A DNA stretch of 64,000 bases from CAYSRJ01 sp964521865 (GTDB lineage Bacteria; Spirochaetota; B62-G9; DRHN01). The notes under the pieces were generated by a model that made no database searches, was not told the DNA's origin, and worked only from the letters and a program-made list of their open reading frames with translations. The position numbers and the translations under genes were made by a program. The DNA is taken from assembly GCA_964521865.1 (NCBI GenBank), contig CAZFTJ010000023.1, positions 6,037 through 70,036 on the forward strand, written 5' to 3'. This document shows, piece after piece, positions 16,916-24,849 of the stretch; positions within the stretch are counted from its first letter, which is position 1; every line of letters begins with the position of its first letter.

Positions 16916-17956
16916 TTAAAGCAGTTTGAAGATGACCTTGTTGAAATACTCTGTGCGGTTTATAATTTTTTTAAACACATCCACTCCCTCGGAGAGCGGG
17001 GGTGTATGGCTTATGAGGGGAGCCACGTTCATCTCTCTGTCCATATATTTCAATACGGTGGTCCAGTCGTCTCTGCCGGATGGCGTTATCTTCGAATTCC
17101 AGGCCCCGTACAGCCTCAATTCTTTTCGAAGCAGATTGGAAGCTTCGGCCGGGGTTATTGCAAGCGTTCCGCCGAGAATACCGAGAAAGAGCAGTTCGGC
17201 AAACCGTGCTCCAGACATGACCGCCTGTCGGTAGGTGAGCGGAAGACCGCAGGCTTCAATAACCTTGTGCGCTCCCTCGCCTTCCGTGAGCGCGTAAATC
17301 AGCTCAACCGCATCTCTTTTGTCCGCATCTATAGGAATGAACCCCATGTCTTCGGCGATCTCGAGCTTTCGTCTTTCGATATCTACGACAAAGACAGTAC
17401 TCCCTCCCCGTATTCTGGCCCACTGGGCTGCCATTATCCCGATCGGCCCGGCGCCGAACACGGCCACCGTATCCCCGGCTGAAAATGTAAGTTTGCGTAC
17501 GCCGTGCAGGGCAACGGCGCACGGTTCAGTCATGGCGGCGTGCACTATATCCACATGGTCGGGAATGGGAAAGAGATTCTCCTCCGGTATGTGGAGGTAT
17601 TCGGCGAATGCGCCGTCCCTTCTCGAACCGAAATAATCGTAATCATTGCACTGGGCGAAATCACCACTGCTGCATGCAGCACATTTTCTGCAGGGGAGCA
17701 GGGGAAATGCGGTTACTTTCTGCCCCTCTTTGAATCTGCTTGCAGAAGAGGGCGCCTCTTCGACTATACCCGAAAGCTCATGACCCATGATGAGAGGGTA
17801 GCGGTAGGCACCGTTTTCAAAGCCCCTGTGAATATCCGAGCCGCAGATGCCGCACGCGGCGATGCGTATCAGGTACGAGCGGTCCCCGATTCTTTCCGGC
17901 ATCCGTACGTCCGTATAATTCAGCACCGCGTTTTTTTTCAGGACAAGCGCCTTCAT
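16916..17956 (-). CDS. Zinc-dependent alcohol/polyol dehydrogenase (MDR family)
   Basis: The 346-residue protein shows the MDR pattern: catalytic zinc ligands in ACGICGSDIH and GHELSG, the structural zinc lobe CRKCAACSSGDFAQC, and the NAD-binding VFGAGPIGIMAAQWA. It resembles the polyol-phosphate/threonine dehydrogenase branch (galactitol-1-phosphate dehydrogenase-like). It would oxidise a secondary alcohol of a sugar or polyol with NAD. The start at 17956 (MKALVLKKN) has GGAGA upstream; the open frame runs 91 codons further but lacks family similarity there. It lies convergent to the SGNH gene. A role in oxidising the demethylated product is inference. Confidence 0.88.
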   Translation of the reverse strand: MKALVLKKNAVLNYTDVRMPERIGDRSYLIRIAACGICGSDIHRGFENGAYRYPLIMGHELSGIVEEAPSSASRFKEGQKVTAFPLLPCRKCAACSSGDFAQCNDYDYFGSRRDGAFAEYLHIPEENLFPIPDHVDIVHAAMTEPCAVALHGVRKLTFSAGDTVAVFGAGPIGIMAAQWARIRGGSTVFVVDIERRKLEIAEDMGFIPIDADKRDAVELIYALTEGEGAHKVIEACGLPLTYRQAVMSGARFAELLFLGILGGTLAITPAEASNLLRKELRLYGAWNSKITPSGRDDWTTVLKYMDREMNVAPLISHTPPLSEGVDVFKKIINRTEYFNKVIFKLL

Positions 17957-18150
17957 TCGGCATTCTCCTTTACCAATACAGGGTTCGGAGGCGCGAATAA
18001 TGATTTCAAGGCTCGCCGGTATACCGCTCTCCGGGTCTGAAAATAGTGTGAAAAGGGAAGCGAAGCAAGAAATAAAGGAAAGAGGTTGTTTTACGGCAGT
18101 GTCATACGGTAGTGGTTGAATTATAGGATTTTTGGAGGTACTATGGAGGG

Positions 18151-18285
18151 GTAATGCTGCCGTCCAGCGCATGTTCTCCACGCCAGCGTCGAGCCGAAGG
18201 TTTGCGAGCGGAAATTGTGACCGCTCCACTGTTCTTGTTATACGGTGCTGAGCGGTGCATAAAAAATCCGGGCGCCTGCACCGGG
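18151..18285 (+). repeat. Copy C (degenerate) of the dispersed intergenic repeat
   Basis: It begins GTAATGCTGCCGTCCAGCGC and continues ATGTTCTCCACGCC. The right part (TTGTTATACGG, then AAAAAATCCGGGCGCCTGCACC in shorter pieces) matches the end of copy D. It fills the gap between the divergent dehydrogenase and epimerase genes. Confidence 0.5.
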
Positions 18286-18292
18286 AGGAGTG

Positions 18293-18985
18293 ATGAAAAC
18301 GCTGAAGATTTCACCGTCAATGATATGCGCCGATTTTCTCAATTTAAAGACCTGCCTCGATATCTTTGCGGAGGAGGATATCGATTATCTTCATATAGAC
18401 GTTATGGACGGGCACTACGTTCCGAACCTGGGCCTGGGCACGGATTTCTGCAGGACGCTTGCCGGTTATACGGATATCCCTCTCGACATACATCTGATGG
18501 TCGAAAATGTCGATTGGTTTATCCGGCAGTTTGCAGGGATTGCAGATGCACGCATCAGCTTTCATCCGGAGGCAAGCACGCACCCGCTCAGGTCGATACA
18601 GCTGATACATTCCTGCGGCGCCCGTGCAGGTATTGCACTCGAACCGTCGCTTTCTATCGAACGGGTGCGCTACCTCTTGCCGAAGGCGGATAGTGTCTGT
18701 GTTATGACCGTGAATCCCGGATATTCGGGACAGGAGTTGATTCCGGGAATGATCGAGAAGGTCCGGGAGGTATCGTCCTACTGTCAAAAGATTGGGTATG
18801 CAATTGAAGTCGAAGTCGACGGCAACGTGAGCTGGGAAAACCTGCCGCACATGGTTCAGGCCGGAGGGAGCGTATTTGTTGCCGGAACGTCGTCCATCTT
18901 CATGAAGGGCACAGATATGCGTGAAAATGTAAAACGCTTTAAATCACTGCTGCACGGAAATGACGAGGAGAGGGTTTCGGGCTAA
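18293..18985 (+). CDS. Ribulose-phosphate 3-epimerase family protein
   Basis: The 230-residue TIM barrel has all family landmarks: ISPSMICADF, HIDVMDGHYVPNLGLG, IHLMVENVD, ISFHPEAS, VMTVNPGYSGQ and VEVDGNVSWEN. The two aspartates and two histidines of the metal site are in place. It epimerises carbon 3 of a ketose phosphate: D-ribulose-5-phosphate, or D-allulose-6-phosphate as in AlsE, since catabolic copies in sugar clusters are often of that kind. GGGAGGAGTG precedes the ATG. Its stop overlaps the stop of the convergent regulator gene by three bases. Confidence 0.87.
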   Translation: MKTLKISPSMICADFLNLKTCLDIFAEEDIDYLHIDVMDGHYVPNLGLGTDFCRTLAGYTDIPLDIHLMVENVDWFIRQFAGIADARISFHPEASTHPLRSIQLIHSCGARAGIALEPSLSIERVRYLLPKADSVCVMTVNPGYSGQELIPGMIEKVREVSSYCQKIGYAIEVEVDGNVSWENLPHMVQAGGSVFVAGTSSIFMKGTDMRENVKRFKSLLHGNDEERVSG

Positions 18986-19995
18986 TCCCGCTCCAGTTTT
19001 TCCCATGTGGGGTGGGAGATGCCGAATCGGTGTATTTTATACTGTAAAACCCGGCATGATATACCGAGAAGATCCGCCGCGTCCTTTTTTATCCAGTCGC
19101 ACATCTTCAACGCCTGAAGCACGAGATTTTTTTCCATTTCTTCGAGTTTTATTCCTTCAGGCGGTATACCGATCTTGTTATAATCCCATCTGACAAGGTT
19201 GTTCCTGAAGGGAAGGTACAGATCCATTGGAGTGATCAGATCTCCGTTCGCCATACGTACTGCGCGTCGAATTGTGTTTTCAAGTTCCTGTATATTTCCG
19301 GGCCACGAATAATTTGTCAGATACTTGATTGCGAGCAGATTGATTCCTTTTATCTTTTTTTTCAGGTCCTTGTAAAATTTATTGAGGAAGAAGTAGGTGA
19401 GAAGTACGACGTCTCCCTGGCGTTCGCGGAGGGACGGAATATTGATGGTTATGGTACTGATCTGCATATAGAGCTTTTCCCTGAAGCGATTCCGCTGTAC
19501 CTCATGAAGCAAATCCCTGCTCGTCGTTGAAATAAGCCGGACATCGGCGGGTACGTACCGTTTATCCGTGGTGTAGCTTTTTTCACGAAGCACTGCATAT
19601 AGTTTATCCTGCATGGCGAGGCTCACGCCTTCGATGCCTTCGAGCAGGAGGGTTCCCGTATGTGTCCGTTCAAACCGACCCTTTCTGCTTTTATGCGCGT
19701 CGATAAAAGCGGTTTTTTCATGCCCGAAGAGTTCACGGTACAGGATGTTTTCACCAAGTCCGGTACAGTTCAGCTTCTCGAAGGGACGGTCCGATCTGGT
19801 GCTGTTGTAGTGGATTGCACCGGCTATGAGGTCCTTGCCGGTCCCAATTTCTCCTGTAAGCAGAACGGGCGCCGAGCTTTGCCCGATTTCCTGAACAGTT
19901 TCAAATATTTTTTTTATCTGCGGGCTTTCCCCGATAAAATTTTCCGCTTTATACACAATACGTTCGTCGACCATAACAGTCCATCCCGGGTTCAT
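18982..19995 (-). CDS. Short AAA+ regulator of sigma-54-activator type with altered GAFTGA and Walker B motifs
   Basis: The 337-residue protein has no sensor domain: a central AAA+ domain (about 20-245) is followed by a Fis-type helix-turn-helix (DAADLLGISCRVLQYKIHRF). Walker A GEIGTGKD and SLRERQGDV are intact. The GAFTGA loop that touches sigma-54 reads TAFIDA (95-100), and the Walker B region GTLFLDEI reads GTLLLEGI. It may therefore not activate sigma-54 promoters, and could act as a sigma-70 regulator or by DNA binding alone. ATG at 19995 is chosen; a TTG at 20001 overlaps the stop of the upstream corrinoid-activation gene. Close linkage to that gene suggests it controls the methyltransferase cluster. 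Confidence 0.82.
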   Translation of the reverse strand: MNPGWTVMVDERIVYKAENFIGESPQIKKIFETVQEIGQSSAPVLLTGEIGTGKDLIAGAIHYNSTRSDRPFEKLNCTGLGENILYRELFGHEKTAFIDAHKSRKGRFERTHTGTLLLEGIEGVSLAMQDKLYAVLREKSYTTDKRYVPADVRLISTTSRDLLHEVQRNRFREKLYMQISTITINIPSLRERQGDVVLLTYFFLNKFYKDLKKKIKGINLLAIKYLTNYSWPGNIQELENTIRRAVRMANGDLITPMDLYLPFRNNLVRWDYNKIGIPPEGIKLEEMEKNLVLQALKMCDWIKKDAADLLGISCRVLQYKIHRFGISHPTWEKLERD

Positions 19996-19997
19996 TA

Positions 19998-21863
19998 TCA
20001 ATTATACTTTAATTTCTCGGGAAAAAACATCGATTCTGCAAATACCTTTTGGAAATCTTTTCGTGTTGCAAGCTCGATATACTCCGTATTGAGCGATATT
20101 TCGCACGCTTCCCGTCTCAGTTCTTTTGCAAGCAGCACCATTTTTGCCCCTGCCCCTGCCGCATTGCCGATAAACTTGATTTTTTCAGTGGGTATATCCG
20201 GAAGCAGGCCGCACCATTTCGCCTGATGACGGCGGATATAGTTGCCGAATGCTCCCGCAAGTAAAATCTCCGTAATATCATCATCGTTCACACCGAGAGT
20301 ACGCTTCAGCAGCTGGTATCCCGCAAAAATTGCACCTTTCGCAAGCTGTGTTTCCCTTATATCCTTCTGTGTGAGCAAAATATGCTCACCGGTCTTTGAT
20401 TCTTCAGCATGTACAAGAATAAAAGAGGTATTGAATTTATCATGCTGTATAACTCTTTCACGGATGAAATCAGGTACCCCACCCGGGAGCTCTTCCCTCT
20501 TGAGAAGCTTGCCGTTTTTGTTGATAACGCCGATTTTTCTCAGCTCTGCGATACAATCGATGAGGCCGGTGCCGCATATACCGATGGCTTTTGCATTGTC
20601 TATGGTGTTTACCTCGATTTCATCGTCGGTAATGAGGACTTTTTCGATAGCGCCGTCGCTTGCTCTCATCCCATAGGTAATCCTCGCACCTTCAAAGGCA
20701 GGCCCTGCGGCAGTGGAACAGGCGACAAGTCTGTCACGGTTTCCCATGACGAGCTCCCCGTTCGTTCCGATATCGATGGCGAACTTCAAATCCGTACTCT
20801 TATGCATCTCGGAGGCAAGAATGACGGCAACCGTATCTCCTCCGACAAAACCGGCTATATTCGGCATCGAATAGGCCTTGCCGTAACGGTTGATATGAAG
20901 CCCGAGTTCCCGCGCCCGTGCATCGATATTGGATCTCAGAACCCCGACATAGGGATGCAGAGCGATGTATTTTGGATTCAAACTCAGAAACAGATGATTC
21001 ATTGTGGTATTTCCGGTAGTAGTCACCTCGTATATGAATTTCGTATCGATGTTAGCCTGGTTCGCAAGATCGACGATGATGTCGTTCATGCATGAGATAA
21101 TTCTTTCATGAAGGGTTTCCAGGCCGTCTTTGTTTGTATTTGCATACTGAATCCTGGTGATAACGTCGTCTCCGTAGCTGGTTTGGGGGTTGGTCTGCGC
21201 GGATACGGCAAGCTGTCTGCCGGTGTTCAGGTCCATAAGATAGCCGACAACGGTTGTGGTACCGATATCGAATGCCGCACCGTAATTCTTGTCCGCCTTG
21301 TTTCCCGTTTCAATACCGATGATTTCGTCCTCGTTGAGCACGACCGTGGTGCTGAAATCGCCTTTTCGCAGTTTTTCGGGAAGTCTTCTCAAGACATCAA
21401 CCGGGGTTCTCAGTCCGGGATATCCGTGCCCGAGCTTGTCCCATACTCTGTCCAGGTCGGACCTCTGGTCTTCGAGGCTGGGCTCGTCCACCGTAATGAA
21501 AATTTTCCTGACATTGGGCGACAGTTTGAGTTTCTTTTCCATACCTTCCGTGAGGATCTTCTGCTCGTACAGTCGGCTCGATATGGGGATTTCGATGATC
21601 ATATCGCTCTTGATTCTCGTCCTGCACGCGAGCAGAAGCCCGGTTTTCATTTCCTTACCGGTAAGAAATCTCTCGGATCCCTTCTGCTCATACTCTCCAC
21701 TTGCAATACTGACCCTGCAGCTTCCGCAAACGCCGACACCGCCGCATTCAGACTTGATTATTATTCCCGCCTCGCCTGTAGCCTCGTATATTGTAGTCCC
21801 GGGCAGCACATACACGGTTTTTCCTTCAGGCTCGAAAACGACCTTGTACCTTTTTTCAGTCAT
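19998..21863 (-). CDS. Corrinoid-protein reductive activator: ferredoxin plus ASKHA ATPase (RACE protein)
   Basis: The 621-residue protein starts with a [2Fe-2S] ferredoxin domain (Cys40, Cys46, Cys49, Cys80) and continues with a long DUF4445/ASKHA domain with GAAFDIGTTTVVGYL, FAIDIGTNGEL and GNTTMNHL. This architecture is that of RACE proteins (reductive activators of corrinoid enzymes), which use ATP to reduce accidentally oxidised Co(II) to active Co(I). It fits the two corrinoid carriers at 4833 and 11911, its likely clients, and supports an anaerobic life. The start has GGAGCTC about ten bases upstream. The regulator gene follows at once. Confidence 0.93.
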   Translation of the reverse strand: MTEKRYKVVFEPEGKTVYVLPGTTIYEATGEAGIIIKSECGGVGVCGSCRVSIASGEYEQKGSERFLTGKEMKTGLLLACRTRIKSDMIIEIPISSRLYEQKILTEGMEKKLKLSPNVRKIFITVDEPSLEDQRSDLDRVWDKLGHGYPGLRTPVDVLRRLPEKLRKGDFSTTVVLNEDEIIGIETGNKADKNYGAAFDIGTTTVVGYLMDLNTGRQLAVSAQTNPQTSYGDDVITRIQYANTNKDGLETLHERIISCMNDIIVDLANQANIDTKFIYEVTTTGNTTMNHLFLSLNPKYIALHPYVGVLRSNIDARARELGLHINRYGKAYSMPNIAGFVGGDTVAVILASEMHKSTDLKFAIDIGTNGELVMGNRDRLVACSTAAGPAFEGARITYGMRASDGAIEKVLITDDEIEVNTIDNAKAIGICGTGLIDCIAELRKIGVINKNGKLLKREELPGGVPDFIRERVIQHDKFNTSFILVHAEESKTGEHILLTQKDIRETQLAKGAIFAGYQLLKRTLGVNDDDITEILLAGAFGNYIRRHQAKWCGLLPDIPTEKIKFIGNAAGAGAKMVLLAKELRREACEISLNTEYIELATRKDFQKVFAESMFFPEKLKYN

Positions 21864-22008
21864 TACATTGAGCTCCTCTCCAGATTAATCGTGGCAATTG
21901 TCATAAAAGCACGCCGCTATCCGTCATGGCGTTTCCGATAAAGCTAAAAGCAGGACGAAAATTAGTTTGTTTTTTCAATCGGTACTATTCTGCCCAGGCT
22001 TCTGTACG

Positions 22009-23754
22009 CTACCGCGTATCGCTGAATTCCTCGAGCAGAGCGTCTTCCGCCTCCTTGGTCCATTTTCCGTCGATCGAAAGACAGGAGCCTATTTTCGGGT
22101 ACTTTTCCCGCAGCTCTTCGAGAGAGATCAGGTCGAGATTTCTTATATGCGGATATACCACGATCTTGCCGGGAAAAATTCCGGTTCGAACCGCATCGAT
22201 GCCTTTCCATACATCGTTCATACCGGAAATACCTGCAACGGAGTTGTTTGTGTCAAGCTCGCCGCTTTCCAGTTTTTGAAGGGTGATTTCCATATCGTCG
22301 AGCCCGGAACCGCTCGAGCCTATGTAGCGCACCGCCTTCGTCACCGGGTCCTTGACATTCAGGTTGACAATCGTGCCCTTCGAAACACCGGCAAAGATGT
22401 TGAGCACCGACTTCCGGCCCAGATAGGTCGCTGCGTCTTCTATTACCGCAGGAATCGCCGCAAGACACACCACGTAATCGAAGAGGGTGCCTTTGTTCAG
22501 CTGAAGCACCTCTTCACGGTAGGAATCCTGATTCCGAAAGCTCTTCGGATTCACCACATGATATTCAACTCCTTTTTCCCGGGCATGCTGGGTAAACTTG
22601 TTTCTGAGGGTATTCAATCTCTTTTCATCGATGTCGGTCGATATGATGCGTCGAGGGGGAGTTTTACTGTCCATTGCGAGCTGTATGTGCATCTGCCCCA
22701 TAGGCCCGCCTGCACCTATCATGAGGACACTCCCTCCTTTGATGGTATAATCGGGATTTTCCGAGTAGGGCGCTTGTACGTCGATACCGAGACTGCCGAT
22801 TACAGCAGTGACATCGTAGTGGGTTTTCCCTGCGTCGATGCGCACAATCTGCGGTTTGTCCGTAGATGCCATATAGTTGAGAATGCCGTTTACACCGAGA
22901 CCGGAAGCGGCGGATTCAACCACATCATCGGAAGAATCTCCGAGAAGAATGACATCGTCAAAGCCCTTTCTCCCGGTGCAGGTGTCGATGATTTTCCCTA
23001 TAGGGCCCTTTTCCGTCGCTATGTGCGCCGGTGTATTGCTCAGAGCTTTCGTAACGGCATCATGCGTCTTCTGCCCGATATCACGCAGTATTACAGTGTT
23101 TGGAACGTTTTCTGAAAAGAGGTTGCCGAACGACCACTTTTTGGCGTCATTTCCGCTTCCGATGATGAGCATGGTTCCGCCTTTTTTTATCCCCTGTCTG
23201 TGTGTTATTCGGTACGCCGCTACAACGCATGCCCATGGCTCGACGAGCGCGAGCTCGCTGTATCCGATATTTTGATTTTTCAGCGGGATGAGATAGCTTT
23301 TTCCATCGCCGTCAAGAGCCTCTTTTCCTATTATACCGTACTGAGACAGGCCACCCGGTAGTACATAGCCGTATGAGGGTTTTGTCCCTTTGTATCGTAT
23401 GTCTGCCTGTATAATGAAACGATCACCCGGTTTGTAATGTTCTTGTCTGTTTTTTCCCGCCTTTATCACAGTGAGCGCCACCTCATGTCCGGGTATAACA
23501 GGTTCTTCCTGTAAATTACGTCCCAGAAGACGCGGGTGGTCGTTTCCGAATTTGATTATTTTCGTATCGGAAAAGCAGAGCCCGACAGCATCGCTGCGTA
23601 CCAGTATTTCATCATCACGGGGCTCGGGAATTCGAATTTCAACAGGCCCTTTATTGTCGCCGAAATTTGCCATCCCCTTACCGTAAATCCTCCAGGCGAG
23701 GGAGGTATGCGGAATTTCATAATCGAGACGTTTATACCTTTCAAGTTTTCCCAT
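22009..23754 (-). CDS. Large zinc-type dehydrogenase with two Rossmann-like domains
   Basis: The 581-residue protein begins as an MDR dehydrogenase with zinc-site motifs AVGLCFSDTK and IPGHEVALTV, then has two separate nucleotide-binding-like turns: GTMLIIGSGNDAKKW (near residue 193) and SVLMIGAGGPMGQMH (near 343). It resembles SorE-like sorbose-1-phosphate reductases but is about 170 residues longer because of the extra domain. No structural zinc lobe is seen. It would oxidise or reduce a sugar phosphate or polyol. AGAGGAG precedes the ATG. It is transcribed with the activator and regulator genes, 145 bases upstream of the former. Confidence 0.8.
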   Translation of the reverse strand: MGKLERYKRLDYEIPHTSLAWRIYGKGMANFGDNKGPVEIRIPEPRDDEILVRSDAVGLCFSDTKIIKFGNDHPRLLGRNLQEEPVIPGHEVALTVIKAGKNRQEHYKPGDRFIIQADIRYKGTKPSYGYVLPGGLSQYGIIGKEALDGDGKSYLIPLKNQNIGYSELALVEPWACVVAAYRITHRQGIKKGGTMLIIGSGNDAKKWSFGNLFSENVPNTVILRDIGQKTHDAVTKALSNTPAHIATEKGPIGKIIDTCTGRKGFDDVILLGDSSDDVVESAASGLGVNGILNYMASTDKPQIVRIDAGKTHYDVTAVIGSLGIDVQAPYSENPDYTIKGGSVLMIGAGGPMGQMHIQLAMDSKTPPRRIISTDIDEKRLNTLRNKFTQHAREKGVEYHVVNPKSFRNQDSYREEVLQLNKGTLFDYVVCLAAIPAVIEDAATYLGRKSVLNIFAGVSKGTIVNLNVKDPVTKAVRYIGSSGSGLDDMEITLQKLESGELDTNNSVAGISGMNDVWKGIDAVRTGIFPGKIVVYPHIRNLDLISLEELREKYPKIGSCLSIDGKWTKEAEDALLEEFSDTR

Positions 23755-23779
23755 TGCGCGCTCCTCTTATTTTCGATAT

Positions 23780-23928
23780 AGTGCCGCCGCCCGGCGGCAT
23801 GTTCTCCGCGATATGCAGGCGGGGTTTATATCCTCTCAACTGGATTTGTTCAGCCGACCTCAGGTCTGCTGTATGTTGTTATACAGCGTGAAGCGTTGTA
23901 CGATAAATCCAGGTGCGAGCACCTGCGG
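23780..23928 (+). repeat. Copy D of the dispersed intergenic repeat
   Basis: It opens GTGCCGCCGCCCGGCGGCAT, then GTTCTCCGCGATATGCAGGC and a GGGG. The first 45 bases match copy E closely. It also contains the small hairpin AGGTGCGAGCACCT at 23911-23924. It lies in the 418-base gap between the divergent dehydrogenase and tatA genes, where no coding sequence was found. Confidence 0.65.
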
Positions 23929-23959
23929 CATTATCCGGACTCCTTACATCCGGATAATG
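23929..23959. other. Perfect 11-base inverted repeat upstream of tatA
   Basis: CATTATCCGGA and TCCGGATAATG flank a 9-base loop. The core TTATCCGGA is also found in the hairpin between the permease genes (10796-10803). It lies between divergent genes, so an operator is as likely as a terminator; no T-run follows. Confidence 0.45.
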
Positions 23960-24172
23960 TCTAAAATATTGTAAAACCTTGATTAATCAAGATAAATTAC
24001 CCGCTTTTTCACGTTTTCGGGTGGGCCGTACAGGGATGGAATTGAAAGGAGTCGTTCATTCGGCCGGCAACCGGAAGCTCAGCACGAATAAAAAGAGGAA
24101 TTATTTTATTTTACTTGATTTTGTCCGGAAAGGGAGGTACTATGAGATAAAATAAGTAAGGGAGGCCGTGTC

Positions 24173-24730
24173 ATGCTTGGTGGGATAGGAGTTCAGGAGA
24201 TTGTTATTATTTTGATAGTGGGACTTCTCGTTTTTGGGGCTGCCCGGCTGCCGAAAATTGCCCGTTCTCTTGGGCTTGGGATAAAGGAATTCAAGAAAAC
24301 AGTCAAAGGTCTTGAAGACGACGTCGAAGAGGAGGGTCACGACAAGGTAAAGTATGTACCTCCAGGTCAGTCGTACGGACAGCAGCAGTATCAGCAATAC
24401 AACTATACCCAGCAAAACCCGAATTATCAGCAGGGCGCTAATCCTCCCGGGTTCCAGAATCCGCAGGGCCAATATCAATCTGCACAGGGACAGTATCCCC
24501 AGGGACCCGCATCAGGACAGTATCCTCCGGAACCTGCACAGGGACAATATCCTCCGGGACCAGCACCGGGACAGGCCCAAACGGGAACAGGTTCGGGAGG
24601 TGCCCAGCCTCCACAGACTCCGAACCAGGCTTCCCCGGGTCAGATGCCTCCCACAGGGCCGGCACAGGCCGATGCGGGAAGACAGAATCCGGAGGACCCC
24701 TCTTCGAATAAAGAGGACAGACAGACATAG
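24173..24730 (+). CDS. tatA: Twin-arginine translocase subunit TatA/TatE with long Gln/Pro/Gly-rich tail
   Basis: The first 60 residues are typical TatA: MLGGIGVQEIVIILIVGLLV membrane helix, then the FGAARLPKIARSLGLGIKEF hinge and amphipathic helix. TatA oligomers form the passage for folded proteins with twin-arginine signals across the inner membrane. The remaining 125 residues are unusual: a low-complexity tail with near repeats of GQYPPxPAxGQ and many Gln and Pro. Usual TatA proteins are 60-100 residues. GGGAGG precedes the ATG. No tatC is nearby. Confidence 0.85.
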   Translation: MLGGIGVQEIVIILIVGLLVFGAARLPKIARSLGLGIKEFKKTVKGLEDDVEEEGHDKVKYVPPGQSYGQQQYQQYNYTQQNPNYQQGANPPGFQNPQGQYQSAQGQYPQGPASGQYPPEPAQGQYPPGPAPGQAQTGTGSGGAQPPQTPNQASPGQMPPTGPAQADAGRQNPEDPSSNKEDRQT

Positions 24731-24849
24731 TTTGTCGCTTTATCCGCTTCTATTTTGACGTCAAAAGATTTCCATCGAGGGGGATGCGGTCGCTCGCAGT
24801 ATCCTCCCGACACCGGGCTCATGGCCCCCTCTTCGAGCTTTGGCCAGCG

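Noticed and set aside
18041..18292. Coding sequence between the divergent dehydrogenase and epimerase genes
   Set aside because: Open frames here continue from neighbouring genes or cross the dispersed repeat; none has a ribosome site or family resemblance.
23755..24172. CRISPR-like array
   Set aside because: The repeats here are one palindromic element and a hairpin, not evenly spaced direct repeats; no cas gene is seen in the window.
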